A stretch of DNA of 64,000 bases from Hemibagrus wyckioides. Its lineage: Eukaryota > Chordata > Actinopteri > Siluriformes > Bagridae. How positions within the stretch are numbered: the first letter of the stretch is position 1; every line of letters starts with the position of its first letter. This document shows positions 9,597 to 22,379 of the stretch, piece by piece. Where the stretch lies: contig NC_080720.1 in NCBI RefSeq assembly GCF_019097595.1, positions 19,700,352 through 19,764,351 of the forward strand, written 5' to 3'. Under the pieces are notes generated by a model, which worked only from the letters and a program-made list of their open reading frames with translations, was not told the DNA's origin and did no database searches. The position numbers and the translations under genes are program-made.

Positions 9597-12500
9597 TGAA
9601 ACTCGATTTCTATTCTTAAATGTTTTCCTTTTATATACAGAGGTCACAAGTAGTTACAAAGGCAGATGAAATGTCAACACCCATAACCATTCACAGACTT
9701 ATTTCCTTTAGCTTGTAAAAAGCTAGATTAATCCAGTAACAACAAGCATTTGCTCAGGAACTCCAATCAATGTCTTCCTTGTCAAATTACTCCTGATGGC
9801 AAACACTAAAAAGACTGCATTGACAAAGGCAAGGAAGATAAGAAGGTCACATTGGTTAATTTAACACAGATATTTAACAATTCCCAACTGGCTTGACGAA
9901 TGCATGGCTAGACAAGTGTTCCTATTCACTAAACAATATCAGAACAAAGTGTTCTTTAAGCCGCCCTGTGCTGTGGGAGTAGGATGAAAGGAAGCTGATG
10001 GGAAATCTTTCACTTCTAAGTAATTTCAATAATGTAATCTAGCTCACTCCCTCTTTCTCATTCTCTCTCATTCAGTAATGCTGTCTAGAGGGGGCTGCAG
10101 CCTGCAAAGCAACCAGCAGGAAGTATCTTTTTTTAAATCCACTTGACAATGCAAATTTCCAAAACATGAACATGAAGGCATTTGTGCTACCCTATTAAAG
10201 GAACTATGACCAACCTGTGTTCTCTGCCACAACTCCATGTATAGCCTCATCATGAATTTTGCATTACCCTTTAATGGCCTAGCCTAGAGGATAGTGACTG
10301 ACTGGGGGTCTAATTTATCATTAGAGTGGATATGAACATGCATCAAACCTAGTGGAACGGTAATCTGTCATATCCCGAGGGTTACACTCAGCTGTCATTC
10401 TGATCGGATGATAAATTCACTTAAGCCAGATAAAATGATAGTTAAGATGAGGTAGAAGTGCACTGAGCAAATGGCAAATGTCAGGACGGAAGTTGTCTTT
10501 GTTTCTTAACTACAGTATACAACAAATCTTAGATAATTATTGTTTAACATTTAGGCATTTAATGGCAAGTGAAAATCTATCTTATCTTTTTCTTATGCAA
10601 AAAAAAATCCTCATTATTGCTTACAGGACATGGAATATTAGATGCACTGCAAAAACATCCATAACATTTTACCATATACTGTCAATACCAGTGAAGCTAC
10701 AACTCATAAATACCTAAAACAAGCATCTTTGATGGATGAAACACTGGCAAACACTAAGAAGAGGCTTGCAACGGCCTTTAACTTTTAGCCTTTAGCAAGG
10801 GCAAATGATGGCCTACCTGTCTAACTGTCCAAGTGAGTAGGAAGTTGCTCTTCTGACAACAGAAAAGCAGGCAAGGGACCATCATTCAAGCAGTGAGAAC
10901 ATGTCATTGCCCAAAAGCTAGTTAGCAGCATTTGAAATATTAAATATCCCCTCAAAAACATAATGTGTAGATATTTGTCCAATGCATTATTCATTAAATT
11001 GAGCATCTACTGATACCACTGATACTACTGATACCACCTGTACAACACTTTCACTCCTAACTCCTGTCTATCATCTCAAATTAAATTACAGTCTGGGTTT
11101 GTCTTACTTTCTTTACAATCCTCTTTAAAATATTCTCAAGACAAGTTTGTGTCTGGGTTTCTTCACAAAGATTTGAAAAAAGTATGGCTCTAGTATTTAT
11201 TGGCCTACACTGCATTTCCAATTTAAATATTGATTTAAGGATTAGGATTATGATAATCTTATAGTAAAGTGTTGGTTTAGGAACAAGAAATATCTGGTAC
11301 TAGAATGTTATGTTGGCACTTTATGTGTTGTGTATTAGATTATTAATGCACATCATCCACAAAAATAAATTACCATGTATGAATCATCACAATGCATTTA
11401 TAGGCCTGAATTTATTTTCTCAGTTTGCTCTCAGGATCTTTACTGTTTAGTGTATCATTTCTTGTGTTCTGTTATGGTTACTGCTGTGGGCTCTGGGCAA
11501 AATTCAAAAGCAATGGATTAATATTGGGATTTTCTGTACAGCGAAATATAGCCACTGGTTTGGCCAAATTCAATATTAAGTTCAATATAGTATTACCTAT
11601 ATGGCCTTATTGTGCATGGTATAAACATTCAAATATTTTATTATGTAAACCACACCAAATTGTAACTTTGGCTTCTACTTTTCCCTCTCTATCAGCTCTT
11701 CTCATTTAAAAAAAAAATCTGCTTATGTGTACTCTGTCTCTTTCTGTCAAACAGTTGATGTAATAACTGAGGAACTCAATGGCATTAACACACCAGAAGT
11801 GAAAAACAAGAAACACAATCATCCCTCTCAAGTCATTATCAGTTTTACTGCTCACTATTCACTGTCTTATTTCTTTTATCTTAGTGATTCAAAGCATTTG
11901 TCAAATGCCATAGTAGCTGATGTCAGCCAGGCCGTCGAATAAAGGACTCTGGTGTTAAGCTTCCAGTAGTTGTCTACACAGATGGAGCATCTGGTGGCTG
12001 GAAATTCCACAACATTCCACAACATATTATGTCCTCTTTGTCATAATGTCTACAACGATGAAAGGACTCCCTTACTGTCTCTTGTCTTTACAATTAGAAA
12101 TCATGGTAAAACGTGTAAAAGTTGTTTAAGTTGAAATAATTAGAAAGTGTGCATGTGTGGGTGTGCATGTATGATGAATATAAGTATAGCATTATTCAAA
12201 GATATATACATAGGCTTGTAAACATACCTAACCCTCACAGAAAGAAACAAAAAAGAAAAAGTTTTGATTGTGAATTTGAAAAAAAGAAAAAGTTTGTCCT
12301 ACTTGTATGATAGGTATGACAGGTTCAGTACCAGCAATCCGAAAAAGAAAAATTGTGATTAGATTTAGAGTATTTAAGGGTAGATCATAGCCAAATGCTA
12401 TCTTATTTTTAAATGATACCCCTTGCTCTTCGTTTTCTTAACTTCTGTTCGTTCAACCTCTGTTTAAAATTATACAATGCCTCCACCATGTGGCCATATC

Positions 12501-12796
12501 TTATCATTACTATTAAGTTTCCTATGTGATACATGTGTATGCATACATGTATTCCGATGTGGTTTCATTTACAACATTAAACTGTAAATTGTTGTTTCTG
12601 TAGCTGCTTAAACCACAGATGCTCATACTTTTATTATGTATGTGCTAATAGAGCAAACATAAAAAGAAAAAAAAATACATAACTAATCCCTACAATAGAC
12701 AACAGATAATGTACAGATGTATGCACACATATTATGATTTGGAAATAACCAATCAAAAGTCATCACATTATTAAATTGCACCATCCTTTTTATTGC
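9597..12796. other. Unique sequence, one possible conserved block
   Basis: No gene recognised. The stretch 10230-10440 is less AT-biased and free of repeats. Open frames of up to 94 codons (11425-11709) show no recognisable motif. Confidence 0.5.
10230..10440. promoter_or_regulatory. Candidate conserved non-coding block
   Basis: Repeat-free, compositionally balanced stretch with TAAT-type motifs (CTAATTTATCATTAGAG) and several CpGs in an otherwise AT-rich region. This is composition only; conservation is not testable here. Confidence 0.2.
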
Positions 12797-13112
12797 CCAT
12801 CTATCCATGTTTTTCTTTCTGATAATTCTGCACAAGGTTGCAGGGAATCTGCAGTCTATCCCAGGTGACTCCCTGCAAAAGGCATGGGACACCCTGGAAA
12901 AGATGTACTTACACACTATGGGCAACAGACTATGGGCAATGTAGAGTTATCCATCAGCCTACAACACATGTTTTTCGAGTGGGGGAGAAAACTGGAGTAG
13001 CCGGAGGAACCGGCAGCACTGGGGGATCATGCAAACTCCAGGCACACAGAGCAGAAATCAAACCCCCCAAACCGTGTTGTGCGAGTCAAATGTGTAAATC
13101 ACTAAGCCAGCC
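12797..13112 (-). mobile_element. Near full-length tRNA-like SINE
   Basis: On minus it starts with a degenerate tRNA-like head (13112 to about 13050) and continues through TGGAGTTTGCATGATC, the CTCCAGTTTTCTCCCCCACTC block and a CCATAGTGTGTAAGT block. It ends near a GGAT-like tail (12797-12806, CCATCTATCC on plus). The segment order matches the SINE that I recall as abundant in fish. The open frame over 12838-13143 is an artefact of this element. Confidence 0.65.
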
Positions 13113-14879
13113 TGTTAATGTACTACACATATTATCCAATTAGATCATAGATAGCAAAATATACTGTATATAGTTGGTCACTAAGTCATCTTCAAATGAC
13201 CTCTTCCTGAAACACATAATCTAGAGCTTATTTTCCCCTATTTGTTTTATGTATTTATATATTAAAAATAAAAATGATAATAAAAAAAAAGTCTGAGCCT
13301 AGTGAACCAGTGTTGATCTAAGACCTTTTGTACTTTGCTCTGATTAAGGGTTGCCAAATGTCATACATGTAAATGTAATATAAACACAAGATGGCGCCAG
13401 TGTATCAAAATTATAAGCTACATATTCTAACTCTGAAAATGTGGCATCCATAAACTGTTATTCAGTCGATATCTGTATATGAATATGTTTTTGTAATATA
13501 TAACAAATTTAATTTGCCAAATGTTAAACAATACAACTGGGCCCTCATACTAGAATATCATTGCTAAAGTAAACAATGAGAATAGAGATTGTAAACTGTG
13601 GAATAGAGGGAGAAAAATACCCACATGTCATTTTTTGTCATTTATAAACTTATTTACTTGTCTTTATATTTTGGTTTATACAGAGACAAGGTATAACTTC
13701 AGGCAGATTATAGGCTCATATGCTTGCTTTAAACCTTTTCAGGGTAAGACTCGCCTCTGTAGTTCCAGAGAATCCACACCTTATTTTACACACCTTCTAT
13801 TTTATATGAGTGTTTTAACAGTTTAACAGTGTAACAACCGTTACTAGGCTTTAATGTAAGGTTAAGTAAGGGTTCACCCAAAAGGATAATTGTGTACTGT
13901 ACTTTAGATTATGCATAAGCTTGTGGATTCCCATTTATTTCGAAAATATTAAGGGGTAACTTGTTACATTTCTTTGAAGTTAAACCTGTCATTTATTAAG
14001 ATAAACCTAAGTAGTAAAGGCAAAAGAAAATGTTATGTGCATAAATGTGCAGCAATTGTTATATGCAAATGTACAGGCCCAGTCTTACAACAAATATGAT
14101 TCTTTAGACAGACTTTTTGTTATACTTAAACTATAATGTAATTATAGCTATAATGTAATGTAAATATAATTTAAAGCCCTCTGTGAGCAGAAAAAAACCT
14201 TTACTATATGGTTCTACACAGAACAATTAAATAGTTAAGGGTTCTGAAAGTTATTGATCTATACATAAAATATGTGAAGTAACTGAGGAAGAAATAAAAA
14301 AAAAAATAAAAATAAATAAATACATACCTACATACATACATACATTCTGATCATACTGATTTTTGCATTTCTTATGTGATTCATGTAAAATATATTCAAC
14401 ATCCTAATGTTTATATTATTTTCCATGATTGCTTTTGATAAAATAAATGTGCCCAATGTTGCTGTATTTTTTTGCATAGAGTATATAACAACAAAACACT
14501 TGCACAGTATCTGCCACTGCCATCTACAGTGTAATAGATCTTAGTGAGAATAAAACACGGACCTGGGCATATATAGGCAACACTTCTAAGAATTAATCTT
14601 AAAATAAAATTATAAGCTTATTTAAGTCTGAAAAAATAGTTGGGACTAAAACTGTAATGGGAGTCAAATGTGTAATCAACATACAACAGCAGTAACATCA
14701 ACAACAATCATCATCATCATCATCATGACAGAAGTAGACGTGGACATCATGTGACTGTCATTCATATGATAAATATATTTCTATGAAGTCTAAATAAGCT
14801 ACTTATTTAATAAGCTGTAGTTTCATTGATAACAGATTTAATGCCACTTACATCAAGGACATCCAAATACAGCTGCTAC
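13113..14879. other. AT-rich sequence, nothing recognised except microsatellites
   Basis: No gene recognised. 14291-14345 is an AAAT/ACAT repeat and 14708-14726 a short ATC run. A YY1-like AAGATGGCG occurs at 13388-13396, too short to call. Confidence 0.55.
14291..14345. repeat. Compound (AAAT)n(ACAT)n microsatellite
   Basis: A-rich stretch passing into AAAT and then ACAT units. Confidence 0.85.
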
Positions 14880-15335
14880 TGTCATGTCAATGTCGGCACC
14901 TGCTATAATGAACTCCATTTCCCAAGCTCCTCTGGCAAACATCACGTTATCTGACAACCAGTCACAAACTCATAATACACTTACCTTAAGACTTCTGATG
15001 AAGCACACCTGTTCCTCATCCTGAAACAACCTGGATTCACTAACAGTCAACGCAAATCCTTGTTTACAGAGCCTTTCTCATTACTAGTCTGATTTTCAGT
15101 GCTTTTTTTGTTTTTTTTTTATTTTATTTATTTATTTGTTTGTTTGTTTTATTTATTTATTTTTTTGTTTTGTTTTGTTGCCTTCTCCCTTATGTCTTTT
15201 CCTGTTTATGTCCTTTGCTAATCAACAGACCTCCTCCTATGTGTTATTGCTTATACTGTTTGATTTGTTTCTCTGAAGTATTTTTAATAAAACTCTTACA
15301 CTCCACATGAAATTTCCTGTCAGCACTTCATGACA
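14880..15335 (+). mobile_element. Long terminal repeat of a Ty3/Gypsy element
   Basis: Begins TGTCATG and ends CATGACA, giving TG...CA ends with a 7-bp inverted terminus, 456 bp long. An AATAAA signal lies at 15286-15291, 44 bp before the end, and a gag-like ATG follows 18 bp after the LTR. A T-rich microsatellite (15101-15180) sits in the middle. I found no second LTR downstream, so the element is incomplete at its 3' side. Confidence 0.72.
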
Positions 15336-15353
15336 GAAGACTTTGCCTCTGAC

Positions 15354-15725
15354 ATGGAATCAGCAGGTTTCAACAATCTATGCCAAGCGTTCATAGCTTA
15401 TAGCAACAAATAGTAGGTGTGAAAGAACAACAAATCACCCTTTATACACACTACCTTGAGAAACCTCATGATCCAGCTCCACAAATTAGTGGTGCTAAGC
15501 CTGGACACATTTCAGGTCCTCTGCCTTTTTATCTGAAGACCTCAAGAAAAGGTAGCACAGGTAATGAAGTCTGCTGAGGTGGACCAATAGACTAAGAGCC
15601 ACCATGATATGACTGACTAAGGATGAGTCTGTGCAGTCCTGCAATCACTTTGTTTAGTGAAAAACTGAAGTTCCACAGCAGCCAAATTCACCCTGGAGTT
15701 TTGCACCCTTGCTGCAGGAAGCTGC
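15354..15725 (+). pseudogene. Gypsy gag relic
   Basis: ATG at 15354 opens MESAGFNNLCQAFIAYSNK and meets a stop after 19 codons. Further on, LEFCTLAAG (about 15692-15717) matches a block I recall from fish Gypsy Gag proteins. Stops and frameshifts throughout make it non-coding. Its position directly after the LTR supports the call. Confidence 0.55.
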
Positions 15726-15975
15726 TGAAACAAACCAGCTCTAAAGGACATCTTGTTCGGGGTGGAGAAGAGATGTAGTTACTTAACTGACCTGTAGAGA
15801 CTGCAGTCTCTCACCAGATTCGCTGATTGAACTAATTATACATCTTGGCAATATCCTTGTGGAATGAAGAAAACCCTGGTCCTACACAAGCACCAGTTGT
15901 TGCAGAATAAGAAATTATTTCCTTCTCTCAAACCAATGCAGACTGGCCATATTCCAAGGACTCCAAAACTCCACA

Positions 15976-16060
15976 CAGACAGTATCCCAAGCTCAGAATC
16001 AAACTTGGAACCCTGGAGCTGTGAATTGACAATGCTACCCACTGTACCACCATGCTGCCC
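15976..16060 (-). mobile_element. SINE head fragment inside the Gypsy relic
   Basis: On minus: GGGCAGCATGGTGGTACAGT, GGGTAGCATTGTC and GGTTCCAAGTTTGATTC, i.e. the A- and B-box head of the tRNA-like SINE. It lies between gag- and RT-like segments of the Gypsy copy, so it is probably a later insertion. The SINE body is not recognisable to the left. Confidence 0.6.
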
Positions 16061-16068
16061 AGACATGG

Positions 16069-16612
16069 GACATGTTAGGCAAATTCATCCTAGCATATAT
16101 AGATGAAATCCTGAAATATTCTGTACACAAGCACATTGAACCTTCATCTTGCCCAGACTCTTTTTTTTTGCCAACAACCTTTTTGTTAAAGGAAAAATGT
16201 GAAGTGCCCTACTTAGTATTAAGTGTGATGCAAGGTCCAAGTCACAGAATACATCAAAATGTTAAGTTCCTCCAATGATTTATAGGATTGAACAGTTTCT
16301 ACAGATGGTTCATTCGGAAATTTTTCTTGATAGCTGCTCCCCTAATAGGACTAAAATACCATCCAGGCATTTGTTATTCAGAGAAAAAGGCACAGCTCCC
16401 TTTTTGAAATCAATCCTGACTCAAAACTGCCAATCATGAAGCTAGCTTTACAAAAGTGGCACCATGGTTAAGTGGAAGCTGAACACTCATTTACTTTTAC
16501 TGCTTCATGCCTCTACAAGCCTGATGGGTGTTGTTTTCTTCCCACTTACGGTTCATGATTTCTTAATAACTGGATCAAAAATCGGAAAAACTGATGCCTT
16601 GTCCCAGTTATA
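16069..16612 (+). pseudogene. Gypsy pol relic (RT and RNase H regions)
   Basis: From 16069 the frame reads DMLGKFILAYIDEILKYS, the RT active-site block with YIDE in place of YxDD. A stop at 16276 follows. Beyond it, FIGLNSFYRWFIRKF and IAAPLIGL match the RT connection region, and DFLITGSKIGKTDALSQL (16557-16610) matches the end of RNase H. The spacing between the RT and RNase H blocks is shortened, so internal deletions exist. No integrase follows recognisably. Confidence 0.75.
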
Positions 16613-18084
16613 GCTTGGCAAACCCAAAACCAACACAGAAGTTACACTGAATCCTACTACTAATCACAGCTATTAGTTGGACAATTGAAGGAGAATCAGT
16701 ATATAAGCATCCAATGCCATATCAGTGCCCCTCAAGACCTCCAATGGTCATCTTGACACACTCCTTGCATGATCTTATACCTCCCCACCAAATAGAGGCC
16801 TGGGGATAATTAAACTCCATTGTGACTCCATGTATAATATAGCTGGGAGTCAATGTTAAAGAACATTCAATTTTTTGTTTAATTATGTTCTCTTTGTACC
16901 CAAGCCAACATCACAAGAGTGCAGGATACACCCACTTCCCACAGTCCCACATAACTATTGAATTCATTCAAAATGATCTCTACCCGGGCCCTACTCACTG
17001 TCTGTTTTGTATTCAGGTACTTAGAACTGGTACTGGAGTATATAGTGTCTCATGGTTCAATTTACCATAGTCAGTCTCAGGTTATCATAGTTTATTGTAC
17101 AAGTAGAGCAGGTTAAAGGAAAAATAAAAAAGAATAATGGAATCTTTCAGCCACAAAGAGCACAAAGAAATCATCACATTTCCTATTTTCGATACTTTTT
17201 TACTCAGCCACACGACTCACACCTTTTCATTATGGGCCCTGATTTTCAACAGTCACTATTTCTCTGAAATGCCACACCCACTAATGCAACAGAAGAGCAT
17301 GGTTTTGTAAACGTGAAAGAGCTTAAAAATATGACCACAGACACAGACAACAAATAGGTCCAACAACACAAAGTTTACTTATATAAAAAAAACCTGAGAG
17401 ATACTCACACATATATATAGCATTCTATTAGAGATTACTGTACATTGAGAGGACAAAAAACTCATGCTCCATTACATCAACCCCTTTAAAATCACTCAAC
17501 ATGTTAATGAATTCTGAACTGCAGTTACCACACCAATATCACTTGTCACCCAGTGTCCATATTTCATTGCTCAAACATGTAGTCCTTGGCCTGTTGGATA
17601 ACACATCTTTGGTTGAATGAACTCATCTACCCCTAGATATTGAGGGACTTTCACATACAGGCCAACGTGGCCTTTCACATTCAGACCATCCCCTCTCAGT
17701 GTCACTTGGCCTAACTGCAAAAAATAAGGAGTAGTTTTTGTTATAGCCTGATTAGAATTAGAAAATTAATTGTTCCTGAAATAATAGTGATCATTATATA
17801 GTCTTATTCTCAGAACACAGACTCCCAGGGTTGTATGCAAATGCAGAAGATGTTTATTAACATAAACAGGTCACAAGAAGTGAGAAAACTGAATATTTAC
17901 TTGCATAGGTGGAAATTGCAAATTGGAGTGATAGTCATAAAAAAACAAAAGTGTAAAGAACAAAAAAAAAATCATAAAAATATAAATTCTCAAAAATATA
18001 GGAAAAAAGGACAACACAGAAATATAAATTGTTCAGTGAATATCTAAAACAGCAGGCAAAAACATGAATCAAACAGTTCAGGGT
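16613..18084. other. Unassigned sequence between two Gypsy relics
   Basis: Separates the plus-strand and minus-strand Gypsy relics. It may hold their decayed 3' ends, but I could not identify an LTR or chromodomain. No other gene was recognised. Confidence 0.45.
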
Positions 18085-18089
18085 TAATC

Positions 18090-18850
18090 AGGGGCAAACA
18101 GGGCAATCACAGGCAAAAAAGGTTAAAAAAACAGGCCATAGGGGTGACAGGGGAATAAATGGTGCTCGCATTGGGGGCTGGTAGCCTAGTACATGCTGGA
18201 ATGGGGTGAGCTGTGTGGTGGAGTGGTGAAGGGAGTTTTGTACATATTCGACCCATGGCAGGAATTGGGTAGAGTCCTCAGGACTAGAACTGCAGAACAT
18301 GGGTAGGAAACAGCTGATCTCCTGGTTTGCTCTCTCTACCTGGCTGTTTAATTCAGTGTGATAAATGAAAGTTAAGCTGGCATTCACACCGAACATTCCA
18401 ATGTAGTTCACCCACACCCTTGATGTAAATTGGGACACTATCACTTACTATATCCTCAGGTATGATAAAATGTCTGAAAATGTGGATGAACAATAACTCT
18501 GAGGTATTATACATATACAGGAGGCTTGGAAGGGAAATCAAACGGAGTGACTTGGAAAATCTATCAATTATTACTAAAATGATGCCAACCTGCGGACTGT
18601 GGCGGTGGATGTATGGGCCTAGGTGATGAGTTAGTTACAAAGCATGATGCGATCAAAGAGACTGTTAGAGGGGCATGAAGTGGGGATCAAGCTGGGGTGC
18701 ATGCTTTGGCCTGATCTGCCAAAGAATGCTGCGTAAGACTGTGTGTTGGAGTGCACATCGATAAGGGGTCGACTGAAGGAAATGGTGAAGTGGAAGTGGG
18801 CAAATAAAAAGGACCATCATGCTTGCCTAGGATTGAGGTGCTTGGCAGTG
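18090..18850 (-). pseudogene. Second Gypsy pol relic (RNase H end and integrase)
   Basis: Leftward from 18849: AKHLNPRQA, then a stop, then FHFTISF (RNase H end); a deleted or scrambled zone; DRFSKSLRLI (about 18567); FRHFIIPEDIVSD (18460-18440, integrase second Asp); FTSRVW; LNSQVERANQEI (18344-18319, catalytic Glu); and VQNSLHHST...LGYQPP (18250-18180). The order is correct for a Gypsy integrase, with at least one frameshift between EDIVSD and FTSRVW. It is opposite in orientation to the 15-16.6 kb copy and therefore a separate insertion or an inverted piece. Confidence 0.8.
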
Positions 18851-19449
18851 GGTAGATACTAGTGCTGAAGTAAATTTCTTGACTAATATTTTTTTCGTGT
18901 CTTCTTTAAGAACAATATGTTTATCCAATTTTAATATTAGTCACAAAACTACTACAAAATTACCACAGAACTGAAAATAAATTCAAATGATTTTATAAAT
19001 CATCTGAAACTACAGATAATTTATGTTTATGTCTATCTGTCTATGCACACATGTATGTTCTAAATAAGAGCTAAACCCTACTCTGCTTTACATTTGTAAT
19101 ATTTATTTTCCTTAATCTACAGCCAACAAGGCTGTAGGAACTCATCCCATTATCTATGGTCAAAATAAAAAGAGCTCTTCAACTTAGTTTCTTTGATATA
19201 TTTGCCATCATTGGGTTTTCTGTGCTGTTTTAAAGACTTTCAGTCACAATATCCTGACAGCCCTCAATGTGTTTTCTCTCCAAATGCCACAGAAGAATGC
19301 ACTCATCTGTGAGTTTAAGCAACTCTTGGGAGGTAGAAGCTAAAAGGGCCTTGTGGGCTTTGATGCAGACTTGTGTGTTAGGTTGCAATGGTTAGCTGGT
19401 AGAAGAGGCAGTGTTGGGAACAGAAGAGTCAGTGGGGATGTGGTTCTGT

Positions 19450-19490
<41 letters not shown>

Positions 19491-19661
19491 TTTTCATTGT
19501 CTGTTTAAGGGAAAGGAGGCAGGATAAGGAAGAGCAAAGGAACCCACAGCAAGCTTTAATGTGTTAGTTGTTCTGATGTCACTTATGTTATTGATTATGT
19601 GCTCACAATCCATAACCGAGTTAGATTAAAATGAAAAAACAAAGCTGTTTTGTTTGTAGTG
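18851..19661. other. Unique sequence with one CT microsatellite
   Basis: No gene recognised. The only clear structure is the CT repeat at 19450-19494. Confidence 0.55.
19450..19494. repeat. (CT)n microsatellite
   Basis: About 20 CT units with one CTTT interruption. Confidence 0.95.
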
Positions 19662-19724
19662 GCTTACCGATGCAATGCCTGGAGGCCATTAGATCTGTTC
19701 TGATCGCATGAGATCAAGCAAATC
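19662..19724 (+). pseudogene. 5S rRNA-like fragment
   Basis: Begins GCTTACCG, has GATCTGTTCTGATC at the position of the 5S motif GATCTCGTCTGATC (about base 31), and later CAAGCA near the AAGCAGG position. Overall identity to the 5S gene by eye is only a little over half, and it runs into poly(T). It could be the head of a 5S-derived SINE or a pseudogene; it could also be chance. Confidence 0.3.
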
Positions 19725-21721
19725 TTTTTTTTCTTTTTTTTTATACTCTCACACTAATCAGAAACACACTGCAGTAACAATAAATACATTGAAGAATATG
19801 ATAATCAATTTACTATTAAACTGTATGATTAATATTACCTTATAATTTAATTGTATACATAAGTGTACAGTGGAATTTGAATTTCAGTACGAGTTGAAAA
19901 AAAAATCGAAATTATATTAAAACACATTGATCATATTGTGATTCATACATGTGAGTTAAACTGCAAAAGAAATAGCAGCATTGTCAGTTGTTCCCAGTGC
20001 TAGCAAAAAAAGTGTGAATAAAATAAGCATAATGATGCTTAAAGGATATACTTTTGTCTTCAGCAATTCCTCTTAGAATATGTTAATTCAGTGAGACAGT
20101 TGCAAGTCTGTTGAAGTCAAACCCACATGTGGCCAAAACAACCATGGTGGCATGGACATCCAGCAGACCTGCCATCCTCCTGCAGTCCTCTTCGCTCTGA
20201 CTTTTATCCATCAAACCGTGGGCTGTGGTCCCTATGTGTTTGTTCTGGGGAGAGTTTGGTCCTGTGATTTGTCACTGCAAGACTGGGTTGCACTGTGGGA
20301 AAGCGGACCACAGAAGGCCCTGGAGGCTCTGTTGTACTCGTAGCAGTTTTCCGCACAAGCCAGCCAGAGGAGTAGTGGAGAATGGGACTTTAGTGAAACC
20401 ACGTTTTCTGTATATTAAACTGACATGCCTGAGAATGAACAGTAATTAGAACAAGGTGAATGGGAAATATGCCATTTAACAAAGACTGTTGTTTCTCTAG
20501 TGGTGGAGCAGAGGCTGGGGCCTCTCCTCAGATAGTGTTGCTTCATGAAGCTCATTGCTTTTGCTTCAGCTCACACAACAAATCATTTGTTACCTGTGCA
20601 GAATTCCTCAGACAAATTTGCTAACGATTATGAGAAGCCATATAGCTAACAATAGATTACCTACTGCCAGGTCCATTACTCAGGATCTAACTTGCTACTT
20701 TTCTTTTAAAAAAAAGCTTCTCTGCTGATCCTGTGTTTTCTTTGCATACAGACAAGTCAAGCAACATCAAGTTCTTTCATTCTTACCGCTCTCCCCACAA
20801 GTGCTCATATTTTTACCCATCAACACTAAGACTGATTTATACACTCTGCATAATTTGTGAACTCAAGCAAGCAAGGGCTTATGAGGCCACTCTATCATAA
20901 CTGTCCCGCCTAATATCTTTAAAATGTACAGCTGGCACACGCAACACTTTTCACACGGTTTAGTGCATATAAACAATCCATCAAAGCAACAAACCATAAC
21001 AACCTAGCCATGCAGTCTGTTCTGAGATCAGAAGAGGTCTTAAATACAAAGTAGTAATTGCAACTGCAGATGATTAGATTGGAATAGGAACTTTGAGTTT
21101 GTGGCCTAATTTTCTAGTTTAGCACCACTTTACTGTGCTTGTGAGAGAAGCCCATACTTCTATTAACATAACTTATTTGCATGTTTCCTTGGTTTTCTGA
21201 AAAGATGCAAATATTTGAAACACATAAAGTATTTTTCACAGCCAAACATTTTCATGGCACTTGTTAAAAAGAATTCTTTAAATTCCCACCATCTGTTTCA
21301 CACACATTATAAACATCAATGACATTTACTTTGCCTAACGATAAGAAAGATATTTGGTAACAAATGCAAACTGAGAAATGCTTACACACATTACTGAGTC
21401 TATACAGAGTAATTATACCCCGTTTAGAAGTGCTTCGTTAAGATGATTAGTTTTCATTTATTCCAGTAATCAAAATTTGTCCACATGCCATTCATCTTCA
21501 ACAAGCACCAGTGTTTTGGACCTCCCATTTCAAACTGCTTCATACACATATCTGCACAAACATATGTTTCAGTTAATGCTAAAAACAATTCCGATTTGGG
21601 GAACAGGGAAAAAAGAAAGAAAAATGATTGATTTCTACAAGATCTGGCTCAGAAAGCCAACTCAATCATGAACCACACATCTCTAATCTCCTAAAGATCA
21701 CAATGTCAGAATTACACACAT
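19725..21721. other. Unique sequence, nothing firm
   Basis: 20150-20400 is GC-richer than its surroundings, with short open frames lacking recognisable motifs. The rest is ordinary AT-rich sequence. Confidence 0.5.
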
Positions 21722-21776
21722 TGGTTGCTGCATAGTGGTTAGCATGTTTGGAGTTTGATTCCTGCCTCTGATTGTT
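21722..21776 (+). mobile_element. Possible SINE head fragment
   Basis: GCATAGTGGTTAGCATGTTT followed closely by GGAGTTTGATTCC resembles the A- and B-box head of the tRNA-like SINE with the spacer deleted. Short and degenerate. Confidence 0.4.
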
Positions 21777-21869
21777 GTAAAGCAGCTCATCCTGAGAGCA
21801 ACCCACAGAACTGAGCACTTTTGCAGTTTCTCCAAATGTCATTCAAACTATTGAAACAACTGAAATCAT

Positions 21870-22000
21870 ACTGTCACCAGATGAGACCAAAATTGAATGT
21901 TTTAGTAAGTCACACTATCAGCAAAACCCTTTTTTGAAAAACAGTGACTGCACGCATAAAAAAAAGCTATCTTCCTACCCACTGTAAAATATGGTGGATC
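21870..22000 (+). mobile_element. Tc1-like transposase scrap
   Basis: CCAGATGAGACCAAAATTGA corresponds to the SDETKIE block around the first catalytic Asp of Tc1 transposases. About 100 bp later CCCACTGTAAAATATGGTGG fits the following block before HGGG. Both ends and the rest are unrecognisable. Confidence 0.5.
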
Positions 22001-22180
22001 ATTGATGCTTTAATTTTAGTGTGAGGCTGATGGTCCATTTTGCTCTTGTGAAGCTGAATGAGTTGGGAATTAAGGGAGGTAAAAAGAAAACTGTGTGACA
22101 TGAGAATGAAGAAGGGGAAAAAAGATGTCATTGTATTTAGGCGATCAGGCACAAAATGGAACTGATTTATAAGCCCCCTA

Positions 22181-22230
22181 TAAACAAACAAACAAATAAA
22201 TAAATAAACAAATACATAAATAAATAAATC
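22181..22230. repeat. (AAAC/AAAT)n microsatellite
   Basis: AAAC then AAAT units. A complementary TTTA array lies at 22265-22286, so the two could pair as a hairpin. Confidence 0.85.
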
Positions 22231-22379
22231 ATCCCAGTCCTTAAGAAATCCATTCCTTCAAAATTAATTTATTTATTTATTTATTCTTTAATTAGAGGAT
22301 TTTCATTGCTTTTATGTATGATGTTCCTAAACCAAACCCAGTGTTCCTATAGGTATAAGCTCAAAAGTATTTACCTTTT

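Noticed and set aside
13388..13399. AAGATGGCGCC, a YY1-like site that also resembles a LINE-1 5' end motif
   Set aside because: Single short motif with no promoter or LINE context around it.
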